Shown here: one piece after another, positions 9,321 through 17,063 of the stretch
How the letters are laid out: every line of letters begins with the position of its first letter
Numbering within the stretch: position 1 is the stretch's first letter
Assembly: GCF_014199395.1 (NCBI RefSeq)
Contig: NZ_JACIJM010000002.1
Coordinates: forward strand, 186,001 to 250,000
Direction of reading: 5' to 3'
Length of the DNA: 64,000 nt
DNA from: Yoonia ponticola
GTDB lineage: Bacteria; Pseudomonadota; Alphaproteobacteria; Rhodobacterales; Rhodobacteraceae
The notes under the pieces: model-generated
What the model was told of the DNA's origin: nothing
Databases searched by the model: none
What the model saw: the letters and a program-made list of their open reading frames with translations, nothing else
Translations under genes and position numbers: made by a program

Positions 9321-10294
9321 GTACGCAGGTTCTTCGCAGATTCTTTGATCGCGTCGTACTGGCCAGACGGGCGGAACCGCCACAGATAGTCAGGCAGTAC
9401 GGACGCCATAGTCGTCGGGTGAATACCGAGATCGGCAAAGCCCTTGGCATCCGCGGACACAACGTTATCAATGGCAAGATTGATCACCTGATCCTTCGTC
9501 ACAGGCGCTTTCACGATGCCGAGCGTCAGCGCTTGGGCAACACCAAAGCAGGTCGCCATGATCCGCGCAGCAAAGAACGGCACATTCAGGATCAAACGAC
9601 GACGACGCACGATTTCAAGCATGTCCCGCATCATCTCGCGGAAGGTCTTTACGTCAGGCCCGCCAAGCTCGAACACGCCAGACGCATCGCCATCGATCCC
9701 TTTGACCGCAGCAGCAGCGACGTCATCAACATGCACTGGCTGGAATTTCGTATCGGCACCCACAACAGGCAAGATCGGACCAAAGCGCGACATACTCGCA
9801 AAGCGGTTAAAGAAACCGTCCTCGGCACCAAAAATGATCGACGGACGCAGGATCATAGCGTTCGGGATATGAGCCAGCACGCCTGCCTCACCTTGCGCTT
9901 TGGTCTTAGCATATTCGCTCTCAGCGTCCGCATCAGCACCAATGGCAGAGATATGCACCATCCGGTCAATGCCCATACCAGCAGCGATACGCGCGATACG
10001 CTCAGCACCTTCAACCTGCACAGCCTCGAATGTGTTTTTCCCAGTTTCAGCCAGCACACCAACGCAGTTCACAACAGCATCGGCACCACGGGTCACAGCA
10101 GCGACGCTCGCATCGTCACGGATGTTACAAAACACAGGTTCAACCTGACCAACAACACCGTAAGGGCGCACAAAGCCAGCCGTTTCGGGGTTGCGCACAG
10201 CAACGCGCACACGCCAGCCCTCTTTCGCCAACCGCAGCGCAATATAGCGCCCGACAAAACCGGAACCGCCGAAAATGGTAACGAGCTTGGACAT
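9317..10294 (-). CDS. Complex I NDUFA9-like NAD(P)-binding protein (atypical SDR)
   Basis: 325 residues. The N-terminal Rossmann motif is GGSGFVGRYIALRLA at residues 9-23. The body follows the atypical short-chain dehydrogenase fold seen in the mitochondrial complex I accessory subunit NDUFA9 and its alphaproteobacterial relatives. The YAKTK stretch near residue 130 is the remnant of the SDR YxxxK. Alphaproteobacterial homologues are usually annotated as complex I NDUFA9 family proteins; whether this one binds complex I is inference. It is monocistronic here, convergent with uppP and overlapping it by 4 bases. Confidence 0.85.
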   Translation of the reverse strand: MSKLVTIFGGSGFVGRYIALRLAKEGWRVRVAVRNPETAGFVRPYGVVGQVEPVFCNIRDDASVAAVTRGADAVVNCVGVLAETGKNTFEAVQVEGAERIARIAAGMGIDRMVHISAIGADADAESEYAKTKAQGEAGVLAHIPNAMILRPSIIFGAEDGFFNRFASMSRFGPILPVVGADTKFQPVHVDDVAAAAVKGIDGDASGVFELGGPDVKTFREMMRDMLEIVRRRRLILNVPFFAARIMATCFGVAQALTLGIVKAPVTKDQVINLAIDNVVSADAKGFADLGIHPTTMASVLPDYLWRFRPSGQYDAIKESAKNLRT

Positions 10295-10492
10295 GAGGCT
10301 GGCCTTTCATTGATTTCAAGCGTGTTTACGACTGACAGGCCCTACAGACAAGACGAAAGAGCCAGTTCGGTTTCGCATGTTTTAACAGATTTTTCGAGCA
10401 TTCGCGCCTAACGGCGCAGAGTTCCTACAAAAACCAATGCGAATCGCGTTGACAGGCACCGCGCGTGTCACTAGATCACCGCTACCAACCGT

Positions 10493-10578
10493 GCCCAGAT
10501 GGCGGAATGGTAGACGCGCCAGCTTCAGGTGCTGGTGTCTGTATGGACGTGGAGGTTCGAGTCCTCTTCTGGGCACCA
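10493..10578 (+). tRNA. tRNA-Leu (CAG)
   Basis: Acceptor arms GCCCAGA (10493-10499) and TCTGGGC (10568-10574) pair, followed by discriminator A and encoded CCA. The anticodon stem CCAGC/GCTGG encloses a loop TTCAGGT with anticodon CAG. A long variable arm and GGTTCGAGTCC in the T arm are as expected for a class II leucine tRNA. Its last 14 bases form the left attachment site of the integrated element. Confidence 0.96.
10565..10578 (+). repeat. attL (tRNA-Leu 3' end)
   Basis: 14-base direct repeat TCTTCTGGGCACCA identical to 20499-20512. Integration leaves the tRNA intact because the element supplies or keeps the same 3' end. Confidence 0.88.
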
Positions 10579-10644
10579 AAGTCAACCCCAAAAGACCAAT
10601 AAACGTTGGTTTCCTGAGGTTAATTTTAGTTTTTCGCATTTTTT

Positions 10645-10665
10645 GCCCCACAAACTGCCCCACAC
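10645..10665 (+). repeat. Putative left integrase arm-type sites
   Basis: Two copies of TGCCCCACA (10645-10653 and 10657-10665) with a 12-base period, 67 bases inside attL. The same doublet with the same spacing and orientation occurs at 20367-20387 near attR. Tyrosine recombinases of integrating elements bind such directly repeated arm sites. Confidence 0.65.
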
Positions 10666-10701
10666 TGCGAGTGCGCGTGAGGAGCAAGTTTGCGATTCGT
10701 G

Positions 10702-11073
10702 TTAGCCGCTTTTTGAGGCGCGTAGCAGCCGATTGCTGATATCAGTGAGCTTCGGTCCGTAATAATTGATGGCTGCACCCACAACGCCGTTCAGGCCGCC
10801 TTTTGTCTCGAGTATTTCGACAACGGCATATGGCACGACGACTAAAGCTTGAATGATCGTGTTGACTGCTCTCGCTATAGTTTCAGCGACTGGATGTTTC
10901 TGATTGAACAGCCCTGTGAGTTCCTCGACAGCTTCGCGGGCGGCAAGGTCAGCGATTGCGTTGCAGAGCTCCCATAGGGCGGGCGTCTCGCGGTCGAAGA
11001 AAGCACGCGCGTCTTCAACGGCCTCCGACAAGATGTCGTGCTGCGTCGGCTTTTTCATATGATGTACATTCAT
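10702..11073 (-). CDS. Unknown protein near left end of the element
   Basis: 123 residues, not recognised. The N-terminal half is charged and helical (EAVEDARAFFDRE, LAAREAVEELTGLF). The middle has a hydrophobic stretch (TIIQALVVVPYAVVEIL) that could be an amphipathic or membrane helix, and the C-terminus is basic. GGAG nine bases upstream of the ATG at 11073 supports this start; an in-frame ATG five codons later is the alternative. It is the first gene inside the left boundary and reads towards attL. It does not look like a helix-turn-helix excisionase, although that slot is often occupied by a directionality factor. Confidence 0.6.
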   Translation of the reverse strand: MNVHHMKKPTQHDILSEAVEDARAFFDRETPALWELCNAIADLAAREAVEELTGLFNQKHPVAETIARAVNTIIQALVVVPYAVVEILETKGGLNGVVGAAINYYGPKLTDISNRLLRASKSG

Positions 11074-11691
11074 AATGATGGTCTCCTTGGTTCGACAGCA
11101 AGCAGCAGGTTGCTGCGATATTCTTATCTAAGCTGTCTTCAAGGCCGCCGGAGTCGGAGATACTCCACCGGTCGTCGCGTTTTCCCTTTCATCATTTCCG
11201 CCCGATGTGGTGCGACATCAGGTCTCGCAAGAGGGGCCTGATGCTGCACGACAGACTGGCGTAGGCCTCCAGCCGTTTTGCATTTCCACCACCTCAATCA
11301 TCTATGGGTCGGTTGACGGGAGAGGTCGAGGAGAGGGCGTTAGCCTTCTCTTTGGCTGGCGCGGGGAGCGTCGAGCAGTAGGGAGGTCTCGGAGGGAAGA
11401 GTGCGGAACGACTTCTCTCCTGAGCCGTCGGAGACGCCAGTGGGATGCAAGGGGGAGTGGCGAACGATGCCCCTTGCTGCCCGCCGCACAGGCGCCCTGC
11501 TGGCGGCACAGGGTTCCGGGACAGCGTCCTGGACGAACGAAGAAGCTGAGAGCAACGGCCGTAGGTCGATGCGCTCAGCTTCATAGTGAGTAAACAGTTG
11601 AGCGCATCAGTAGAAGCGCGTCGCAAGAGCACCTCAAACCTCGCCCTTCGGTCGCGTTTGGAGTTCCGATTTCGGGGCGTATTTCCTTTCA
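11074..11691. other. 618-base gene-free, structured region upstream of the relaxase
   Basis: No convincing gene. Several inverted repeats are visible: GCAGCA/TGCTGC at 11103-11117, GCAAGGGG (11447-11454) with CCCCTTGC (11470-11477), and the oriT-like repeat at 11568-11608. A minus-strand open frame of 132 codons (11294-11692) has a biased, low-complexity composition and no ribosome site. The region probably holds the relaxase promoter and transfer origin, and might encode a structured RNA. Confidence 0.5.
11568..11608 (+). other. Putative oriT of MobV type
   Basis: A perfect 10-base inverted repeat, GATGCGCTCA (11568-11577) and TGAGCGCATC (11599-11608), encloses a 21-base loop. The loop contains TAGTGAGTAAA (11584-11594). 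The nick region known for the MobV relaxase of pMV158 reads TAGTGTG/TTA, so the resemblance is close. The site ends 83 bases before the relaxase start, where MobV origins are normally found. The nick position between 11590 and 11591 is inferred by analogy. Confidence 0.6.
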
Positions 11692-13401
11692 ATGAAACAG
11701 CCAGAACACCTCATCGTCTTGCGTTATGAACGCGTCACCTATCACGGCATCGGCGGCGTTGAAGCGCACGGCAAACGATTGGGGGATGTCGATAACGTCG
11801 ATCTCACGCGCACCTACCTCAACGAATTCCCGATCGGCCACGAAAACCTACGCGAGATTGTTGATAGCCACATCGTCAATATGCAACGAGACAATATTGA
11901 TTTGCGGCGGCAGTCACTAATTAGACGGCGCAGAAAGTCAGAGCTTAAAGATCTGGAAGCTGCCGTTGAGGCTGCCGATGAGGCTGCCGTTGAGGCTGCC
12001 GGCGATGACATCAATGCGTTGGCAGATTTGATCAATTTCCCCTGGGACCAAAAGAATGTTCATCCATTCACTGAAGGCTTCCTCTCAATCTCACATGAAT
12101 GGTTTCTTGATTCAAATGGCGAGCAAGATCCAGATAAAGTCGATCAGTTTCGCTCGTTTGCTCTCGGTTATCTGGAAGCGGAATTTGGCAATGAGGTGCT
12201 TTATGCGCGCCTCGACCTGGATGAGAAGACGCCACATCTATCATTCGTGATTGCGCCCGAGCATCGAGAACGCAGAACCGATCGTCGCATGCTTAGCCAT
12301 CGACAGCACCGTTTGTTCGGTAAAGAAGAAGTATACAAACTTTTTGAAGGCGACTGCGACGATGACGTAATTAAGCGCAAGAGTTATGAACTATTGCAGG
12401 ACCGCGTTGCAGAATATGCGCAATCTGCTGGCCTCGATGTTACGCGAGGCGAACGCCGCGCCGAAAAAGAGCGTGGTCAGAGAATGATGGGCGAGGCGGT
12501 TGTAAAGCGGCACAATATTACACCGTCCCGCGGCAGAGAAATCGCGGCAGCATTAGCTGCGGAAGCCGACGATAATCGCACAAAGGCCGCGCGACACGAG
12601 AAGTTGGCGAAGAAGCAGCTGGATGCAGCAGAAACCCTTGTTGTGAAGGCCACCGCTCGAGAGCGTGCCGCAGAAGCCCTCGAAGAAACCTCAAGGCAGA
12701 GGATCAAATCGATGGAAATTGGCACTGAGGCAATTCTGGCCGATGAAATCGCATATGCGGCACCAATTGACGAAAGAGGCGAGGGTCTGAAATGGGGCGG
12801 AAACAAGCCGAGGGACGAAGAGCGTCGAAATTTTTTAATAGACGCGACAAAACCCGCCCGAGATTGGCTGATAGGTTTCGCAAAGAAGGTCTGGCAGATC
12901 ACAAAAAGAGAAAAAGAAATAGAGAAAGTCGAGGCTGAGCAACGTCGAAAAGCCTCTGTCTTAGTCGAAGCCGAACGCAAAGCAGGCCAAAGAGCGCCTG
13001 ATGTGCTCACATCCATTGCTTCTGGCATGACCACAGCAACTGAGCTTACATCGCAATCATTTCCTGACGCCTGGGCATTTGATGCAAAGACACCCAAAGA
13101 CGTACTGGATAAAAAGTTGAACAATACTGCAAATCTTGAGCTGCGTAATGCCTGGCATGCGACAAGTGACGCATATTTGCTGAGCGACGATGCGCCAAAC
13201 TTGCGTAAAAGCGTTGGCAAAGGATTGGATGTCATCGAAGAAATAGCAAAACTTCGAGGCTTTGATCTTGAGACGGGAATTCACAAACCGGAGACGGCAA
13301 CGGACCCAGAGCGAGCGAAACAGCACACTGACGAGCTACCCACAGCTAAGCTTCGCCCGCGTCAGCTTCAACGTCAGCGCCAGCGTTTCCGCGGGGACTG
13401 A
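11692..13401 (+). CDS. MobV/Pre-family relaxase
   Basis: 569 residues. It would nick oriT and pilot the element's DNA strand during mobilisation. The N-terminus matches Mob_Pre motif I: His26 in AHGKRLGDVDNVDLTRTYLN, aligned with the catalytic His of pMV158 MobM. The metal motif is degenerate: DLDEKTPHLS at residues 175-184 replaces HxDExTPHxH, keeping Glu178 and His182 but with Asp175 and Ser184 in place of two His. Residues 90-104 derive from 12-base tandem repeats. After residue 270 the protein is a long charged coiled coil (A/E/K/R-rich), as in other MobV C-termini. The ATG follows TTTCCTTTCA with only a weak ribosome site. Confidence 0.8.
   Translation: MKQPEHLIVLRYERVTYHGIGGVEAHGKRLGDVDNVDLTRTYLNEFPIGHENLREIVDSHIVNMQRDNIDLRRQSLIRRRRKSELKDLEAAVEAADEAAVEAAGDDINALADLINFPWDQKNVHPFTEGFLSISHEWFLDSNGEQDPDKVDQFRSFALGYLEAEFGNEVLYARLDLDEKTPHLSFVIAPEHRERRTDRRMLSHRQHRLFGKEEVYKLFEGDCDDDVIKRKSYELLQDRVAEYAQSAGLDVTRGERRAEKERGQRMMGEAVVKRHNITPSRGREIAAALAAEADDNRTKAARHEKLAKKQLDAAETLVVKATARERAAEALEETSRQRIKSMEIGTEAILADEIAYAAPIDERGEGLKWGGNKPRDEERRNFLIDATKPARDWLIGFAKKVWQITKREKEIEKVEAEQRRKASVLVEAERKAGQRAPDVLTSIASGMTTATELTSQSFPDAWAFDAKTPKDVLDKKLNNTANLELRNAWHATSDAYLLSDDAPNLRKSVGKGLDVIEEIAKLRGFDLETGIHKPETATDPERAKQHTDELPTAKLRPRQLQRQRQRFRGD
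11959..12003 (+). repeat. 12-base tandem repeat inside the relaxase gene
   Basis: Units GCTGCCGTTGAG, GCTGCCGATGAG and GCTGCCGTTGAG, then a diverged partial unit. In frame it encodes AAVE-AADE-AAVE-AAGD. This is a small minisatellite likely to vary in copy number. Confidence 0.75.
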
Positions 13402-13469
13402 CGCCTCTAAGGCGACAGCCCTCAGGCTGGCCACACGGAACGACAGCCGGCCACCAAGCCCAATATAAG

Positions 13470-14184
13470 TCATTGTGAGGAACCGGTCGCGTCATCGGAA
13501 TCGAGAACACCCGGCAGATCCAAGGTTTCCGGCTCATCAAACCTGGTCGTAGATGCGGCGGTTTTCTTTGTACGACGAGAAGATGGTTTTGCTTCTTCCG
13601 TTTTCTCGTCAGCCGCTTCAGGAGAAAATTTCTCGGCCAACAGTTTGACGAACTTGTCTTGCTCAGCAAGTCGTGCTTCGGCTGCAATAAGAGCGGCCTG
13701 CGTTTCCGCAAGGGACTTCTGCGAGGCATCCAGTGCATCGGCGGTCTCTTGGGCTGTCTGCGTCGCTTTCTGTTCGGCTGCCTCTACCAGCTCTATGACT
13801 TCCTGCATTTCGCGGATCTCATTACGATACATCTCGTCCTTAGCAGCCTGACTGCGCTTGAGGTCTTCGATTTCCGCGGTTTGATAAGAACGCGCTTTCG
13901 CCCAGATCGCTTTCAAGGCCTGTTCGTGCGAAAGGGACAGCTCTTCTGGGATGTCAGGCATCGATGCCAGTTTCGTCTGTACCGCTGCCAGGCGCGTCTT
14001 CACTACCTTTGCAGCAGGGCAAAGCCTTGAGTTCGATGTGCCGATCGTTCTGTTGAGTTCAGCGATGGTTGGCATTTGGTTATCGTGCGCGGCCATGTAA
14101 GCAAGAATTGCCTTTTCCACGCGACCTTCAAGTTCGTCGTCGGTTGGGGGGGGCGGATTTGAGGTTTTTTTCGTGTTTCGACAT
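13470..14184 (-). pseudogene. KfrA-like coiled-coil DNA-binding protein with a frame break at a poly-C run
   Basis: The body resembles the KfrA N-terminal DNA-binding domain (RVEKAILAYMAAHDNQMP, then TIAELNRTIGTSNSRLC) followed by a long Ala/Glu/Gln-rich coiled coil and a basic tail with RRTKKTAAS. The best start is the ATG at 14184, with GGAG seven bases upstream. It is one base out of frame with the body: the frames meet at eight C (plus strand G run, 14146-14153). With seven C the product would begin MSKHEKNLKSAPPTDDELEG. An uninterrupted frame does exist from 14324, but that ATG overlaps a TATAAT box and its first 50 residues run through an operator palindrome. So this is either a slippage (phase-variable) site, an inactivating mutation or a sequencing error. 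Confidence 0.6.
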
Positions 14185-14212
14185 ATCGTGTCTCCGGTGG
14201 GGGTGTAATACG

Positions 14213-14239
14213 CGGTAATGGTATTACCGGGTATTACCG
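14213..14239 (-). promoter_or_regulatory. Operator-like palindrome upstream of the KfrA-like gene
   Basis: CGGTAATGGTATTACCG (14213-14229) is a perfect 7-3-7 inverted repeat, and the half-site GTATTACCG repeats 10 bases later at 14231-14239. It sits between the minus-strand TATAAT at 14323-14328 and the ATG at 14184, the usual place for autoregulation by KfrA-type proteins. Confidence 0.55.
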
Positions 14240-14322
14240 ACCCAAATGGGCCGGTAGTCAGGATATCGGTCGATGTCGGAGGTGAGACTAATTTGTTTGT
14301 GCGAAAAAATTTAGCGCAAACC

Positions 14323-14328
14323 ATTATA
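14323..14328 (-). promoter_or_regulatory. Candidate -10 box of the KfrA-like gene
   Basis: Perfect TATAAT on the minus strand, about 140 bases upstream of the favoured ATG. No good -35 hexamer stands out. The ATG of the longer open frame (14324) lies within this box. Confidence 0.35.
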
Positions 14329-14496
14329 CTCTTCTCGGCAAGCCATACATCCTATCCAGCCCGATAGCGGAATCACCAGCATTCACTGGTACGTGCATGC
14401 GATATTGAGCAGGACCAATGCTCCTACCCTAATTAGCACACCGATCGCGATCCGGCATGCATAAGGAATTATTTCCGTCACCCAAAGGACGATCCC

Positions 14497-14721
14497 ATGT
14501 ACTCCGAAGATAACTCGGAGAACAAAATGCGCGGCCCCCAAAAGACAAAGATCGAGAAAGCGATTGCGCTTGTAGCAAAAATAATCACTGAACGTGATGA
14601 CGGAGCTAATTACATTCCAATTTACAATCGGCTTGAAGCAGAATTAAACGCATTTTCTTCTCAGGATCAGCGACTTAACGAGATACGGAAGTTCGCCCAA
14701 GCACTGCCAACGGCGGCCTGA
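14497..14721 (+). CDS. Small unknown protein (74 aa)
   Basis: Predicted soluble, highly charged, helical protein (KTKIEKAIALVAKIITERD, then YIPIYNRLEAELNAF). AAAGGA lies upstream of the ATG at a good distance. No helix-turn-helix, metal or catalytic motif is recognised. It lies in the element between the KfrA-like gene and the defence-like cargo, and reads alone. An inverted repeat (14741-14778) follows it. Confidence 0.6.
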   Translation: MYSEDNSENKMRGPQKTKIEKAIALVAKIITERDDGANYIPIYNRLEAELNAFSSQDQRLNEIRKFAQALPTAA

Positions 14722-14740
14722 TATGTAGTATAGTTTAGTC

Positions 14741-14778
14741 AATTCCGCTTCGCGTCCAACGGTTCAAGTTGCGGAATT
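14741..14778 (+). terminator. Possible terminator hairpin after the 74-aa gene
   Basis: AATTCCGC (14741-14748) and GCGGAATT (14771-14778) form a perfect 8-base inverted repeat with a 22-base loop. There is no T run, so it may instead be a binding site. Confidence 0.3.
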
Positions 14779-14895
14779 ACAGCCGAAATCCGAGATTTTA
14801 CCTTAGTCAGAAACGGCCAAATTCGCACATATGAAATCAATCAAAAAACGCCCCACTGCGTCGACCCGGCCATTCGTCGCGAGCAATTTTTTTGA

Positions 14896-15549
14896 CTAAT
14901 GTGTGTAGAGAGCCGTCTCGAACGTATCTTTAGTCAAAAACATGAGTTCTTCACATAAATTGGTGTGGGCCACTGCCAAATAGTTTTCCAAAGTAAACAT
15001 TTCACCATGAGCCACAAGGTGCCGCCACGCGACCAACTCTTTATCTATTTTCAGCCTATACCTTTGAAATGGTTGAATGTCAGCTCCAATGGTCTCGTGA
15101 ATGAACCGAAGTCTTTCAAAGTTCAAATTCGATCGTGGTAAGATAACTCTCCGGTCAAAATTTTTGATGTGGTTTCCTAATGTTTCCTGGAAAATTGCTA
15201 TGAGCTTGCGACGTGAAACTAAATTATCCGCCGTATCTCTATAACTATCGAGAGCAGCGGCCAACGCGCCCAGTAACATGTCTGGCGGCAACGTACTGTA
15301 AGGAACTTCTTTAGCTTCGAGAAAGTCAACCAGAGTGCCAGCACAACTGCTGCAATACCCTTCCCAATGGGCGTAACTCAGAACAACGATGGCACGAGAT
15401 GTTACCACTTTTTCTCGCGAAGTTTCAGCCTTGCTATGCATCACGCGCAAATCTGAAAGTTCGCGTGCACGCCACAATCTGTCAGTACTTAGCCGCTCTA
15501 TATAATTTTCGTGCATCCGCTGGATGTCGCTCTTTAAGGCTTGAACCAT
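14896..15549 (-). CDS. HEPN nuclease, MAE_28990/MAE_18760-like
   Basis: 217 residues, all-helical. SYAHWEGYCSSCAGTLVDFL at residues 58-77 matches the conserved start of the MAE_28990/MAE_18760 HEPN family. RHLVAHG at 176-182 is the R-X4-H catalytic motif (Arg176, His181). HEPN proteins of this type are metal-independent RNases used as toxins or effectors in anti-phage and conflict systems. The gene overlaps the end of the DUF262 gene by 16 bases (start 15549, DUF262 stop 15534), so the two are translationally coupled and probably work together. The RNase activity and target are inferred. Confidence 0.8.
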   Translation of the reverse strand: MVQALKSDIQRMHENYIERLSTDRLWRARELSDLRVMHSKAETSREKVVTSRAIVVLSYAHWEGYCSSCAGTLVDFLEAKEVPYSTLPPDMLLGALAAALDSYRDTADNLVSRRKLIAIFQETLGNHIKNFDRRVILPRSNLNFERLRFIHETIGADIQPFQRYRLKIDKELVAWRHLVAHGEMFTLENYLAVAHTNLCEELMFLTKDTFETALYTH

Positions 15550-16655
15550 GTGTCACCAAAAGGAATAGTTCGTTGCAAACGTTGGGTACCTCGTAATCCC
15601 GACGCAGACATTGCCTCAGCTTCTGGCTGCTGCCAGAAACCAAGAATCTGTTTCTTTACGAATTCTTCTGGGTGCCCAAGCAACTGGATATCTTTAGTGT
15701 TCCTCATGATGCCTACGAAAACAGCCTCAAGAGCACGAAGCGAAAACCTGATTCCGGGACTATTTATTGTTCCTGCATCTGGAAAAAGAGCTTTGGAACC
15801 GAAAATTTCGTGCAATATGTTCACTGTAAAAATGAACTTTTCTTCAAAATCGTCAACATTTTCCGTTGTTAAGATTTCAATGATTTCTCTATCTAAAAAC
15901 TCTTCGACGTCACTGATGTTGTCGTAATCACGGTAGGTATGAACTAAAGTTCGGACAATGTACTCCACATCCTTCTGTCGCTTAACTGCCGTTTCTTTTA
16001 TTGATGCCATCCCAACAAATTTCTCGTTTGTTGCAAGTGTTTTAATTCGTTTAACAAAATCAGGTGCTACCATCACCATCGCACACGTTCGGACTTCTTG
16101 TTCGTTGGCATAGGCGCCCCCGCGGTTTAACCTTTGAAATAGGTGAAATTTTGTTTCTGCGTCGCTTGGTTGCTTCAACACCTGAACATCAAGCCTCGCT
16201 CGCCTAATAGCTAACTGCTGTGGTTTTTCTAATGCCTTTTGCATGTCTACCGGAACGCCATCAATTTTGTCTGAATTCTCCCAAACTGCATTTTCAAGTG
16301 AAGGCAAATATGTTGTTTTTTGTAGTGCGGAAGGTGGAAGTAAGTCCTCCGTATCGAGTTCTTTTAGGACGCCGAAGAATTCAAAAATTGTCGAAATGCG
16401 CTGAAGGCCATCAATGAGCTCCCAGGTTCCGTCTTCATTCTCGTAGGTGAAAATGGATGGTATAGGGATATCGATCAGGATTGACTCGATGAGGTTTGCT
16501 TTCTTCTCATCAGACCACCTGAATAAACGCTGAAATTCAGGTTGGATATTCAGCTCGTCATTCTGGTACATTGAGATGATCTCACCAACGGACAACTGCA
16601 ATCGGTCAGTCTTGACAGACTGCCTTGCTTCTTCGATTTCAGTTTTGAGAGACAT
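15534..16655 (-). CDS. DUF262 (GmrS/ParB-like) protein
   Basis: 373 residues. The N-terminal DUF262 fold is related to ParB/Srx NTPases and to the GmrS part of GmrSD type IV restriction. Seen: LSVGEIISMYQNDELNIQPE at 21-40, the FQRLFRWSDEKK loop, SILIDIPIPSIF, and IDGLQRISTI at 81-90 (a variant of the DGQQR nucleotide motif). There is no C-terminal GmrD/DUF1524 HNH domain, so the nuclease function is probably supplied by the overlapping HEPN gene. The ATG at 16655 with AGGAG 11 bases upstream was preferred over a TTG at 16694. The gene diverges from the OLD-like ATPase gene. Confidence 0.82.
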   Translation of the reverse strand: MSLKTEIEEARQSVKTDRLQLSVGEIISMYQNDELNIQPEFQRLFRWSDEKKANLIESILIDIPIPSIFTYENEDGTWELIDGLQRISTIFEFFGVLKELDTEDLLPPSALQKTTYLPSLENAVWENSDKIDGVPVDMQKALEKPQQLAIRRARLDVQVLKQPSDAETKFHLFQRLNRGGAYANEQEVRTCAMVMVAPDFVKRIKTLATNEKFVGMASIKETAVKRQKDVEYIVRTLVHTYRDYDNISDVEEFLDREIIEILTTENVDDFEEKFIFTVNILHEIFGSKALFPDAGTINSPGIRFSLRALEAVFVGIMRNTKDIQLLGHPEEFVKKQILGFWQQPEAEAMSASGLRGTQRLQRTIPFGDTWFKP

Positions 16656-17063
16656 TGGATTACACACTCCTGTTTTGACCGCTTTTGACTTCAACCTAAT
16701 TCCGCTTGGAACGCAATGGAAATTGGACCACTACTGAACGTGTGGAGCCACTCCGAACAAAGGATGACGCTTTGTTAAAGTTAGTAAGACTGTTTGAAAA
16801 TGGCAGCACACTTCTGCTTCCCGCCCAAGCTGCTTTGCACCGCGCATCGAGAAACAAATTCTGAGCAAGACGCATTCCCACATAGATCGAAAACAATGCC
16901 GTCCGATTGACTTTTATGACGCGACAAATTCACTGCGGTGCAATCCGTTTTTGGGACATACCTCAACGTATCCTTTGCAACAATTACCATAGCATATGGT
17001 TAGTTATGTTCCCGTAGGTTAAGGGTTGGACTATATTGGTAACCTTATATCTCAGGGTATTTC
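16656..17063. other. 408-base divergent control region of the defence-like cargo
   Basis: Two short minus-strand open frames here lack ribosome sites and are dismissed. The right end (16985-17055) is AT-rich with repeated GGTTA/TTACC-like words, which may be operators. It should contain promoters for both the DUF262-HEPN pair and the OLD-like gene; no confident -35/-10 pair was found. Confidence 0.4.

Noticed and set aside
11294-11692. 132-codon minus-strand open frame upstream of the relaxase
   Set aside because: Low-complexity Ser/Arg/Pro-rich composition, no ribosome site, overlaps the oriT-like hairpins.
12477-13235. 252-codon open frame antisense to the relaxase gene
   Set aside because: Ser/Ala/Phe-rich reverse shadow of the Ala/Glu/Lys coiled coil; no motif.
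14185-14324. N-terminal extension of the KfrA-like gene from ATG 14324
   Set aside because: ATG overlaps a TATAAT box and the coding would pass through the operator palindrome; composition is not protein-like.
16696-16990. Two 60-70-codon minus-strand frames between DUF262 and the OLD-like gene
   Set aside because: No ribosome sites and no conserved motifs; within a divergent promoter region.
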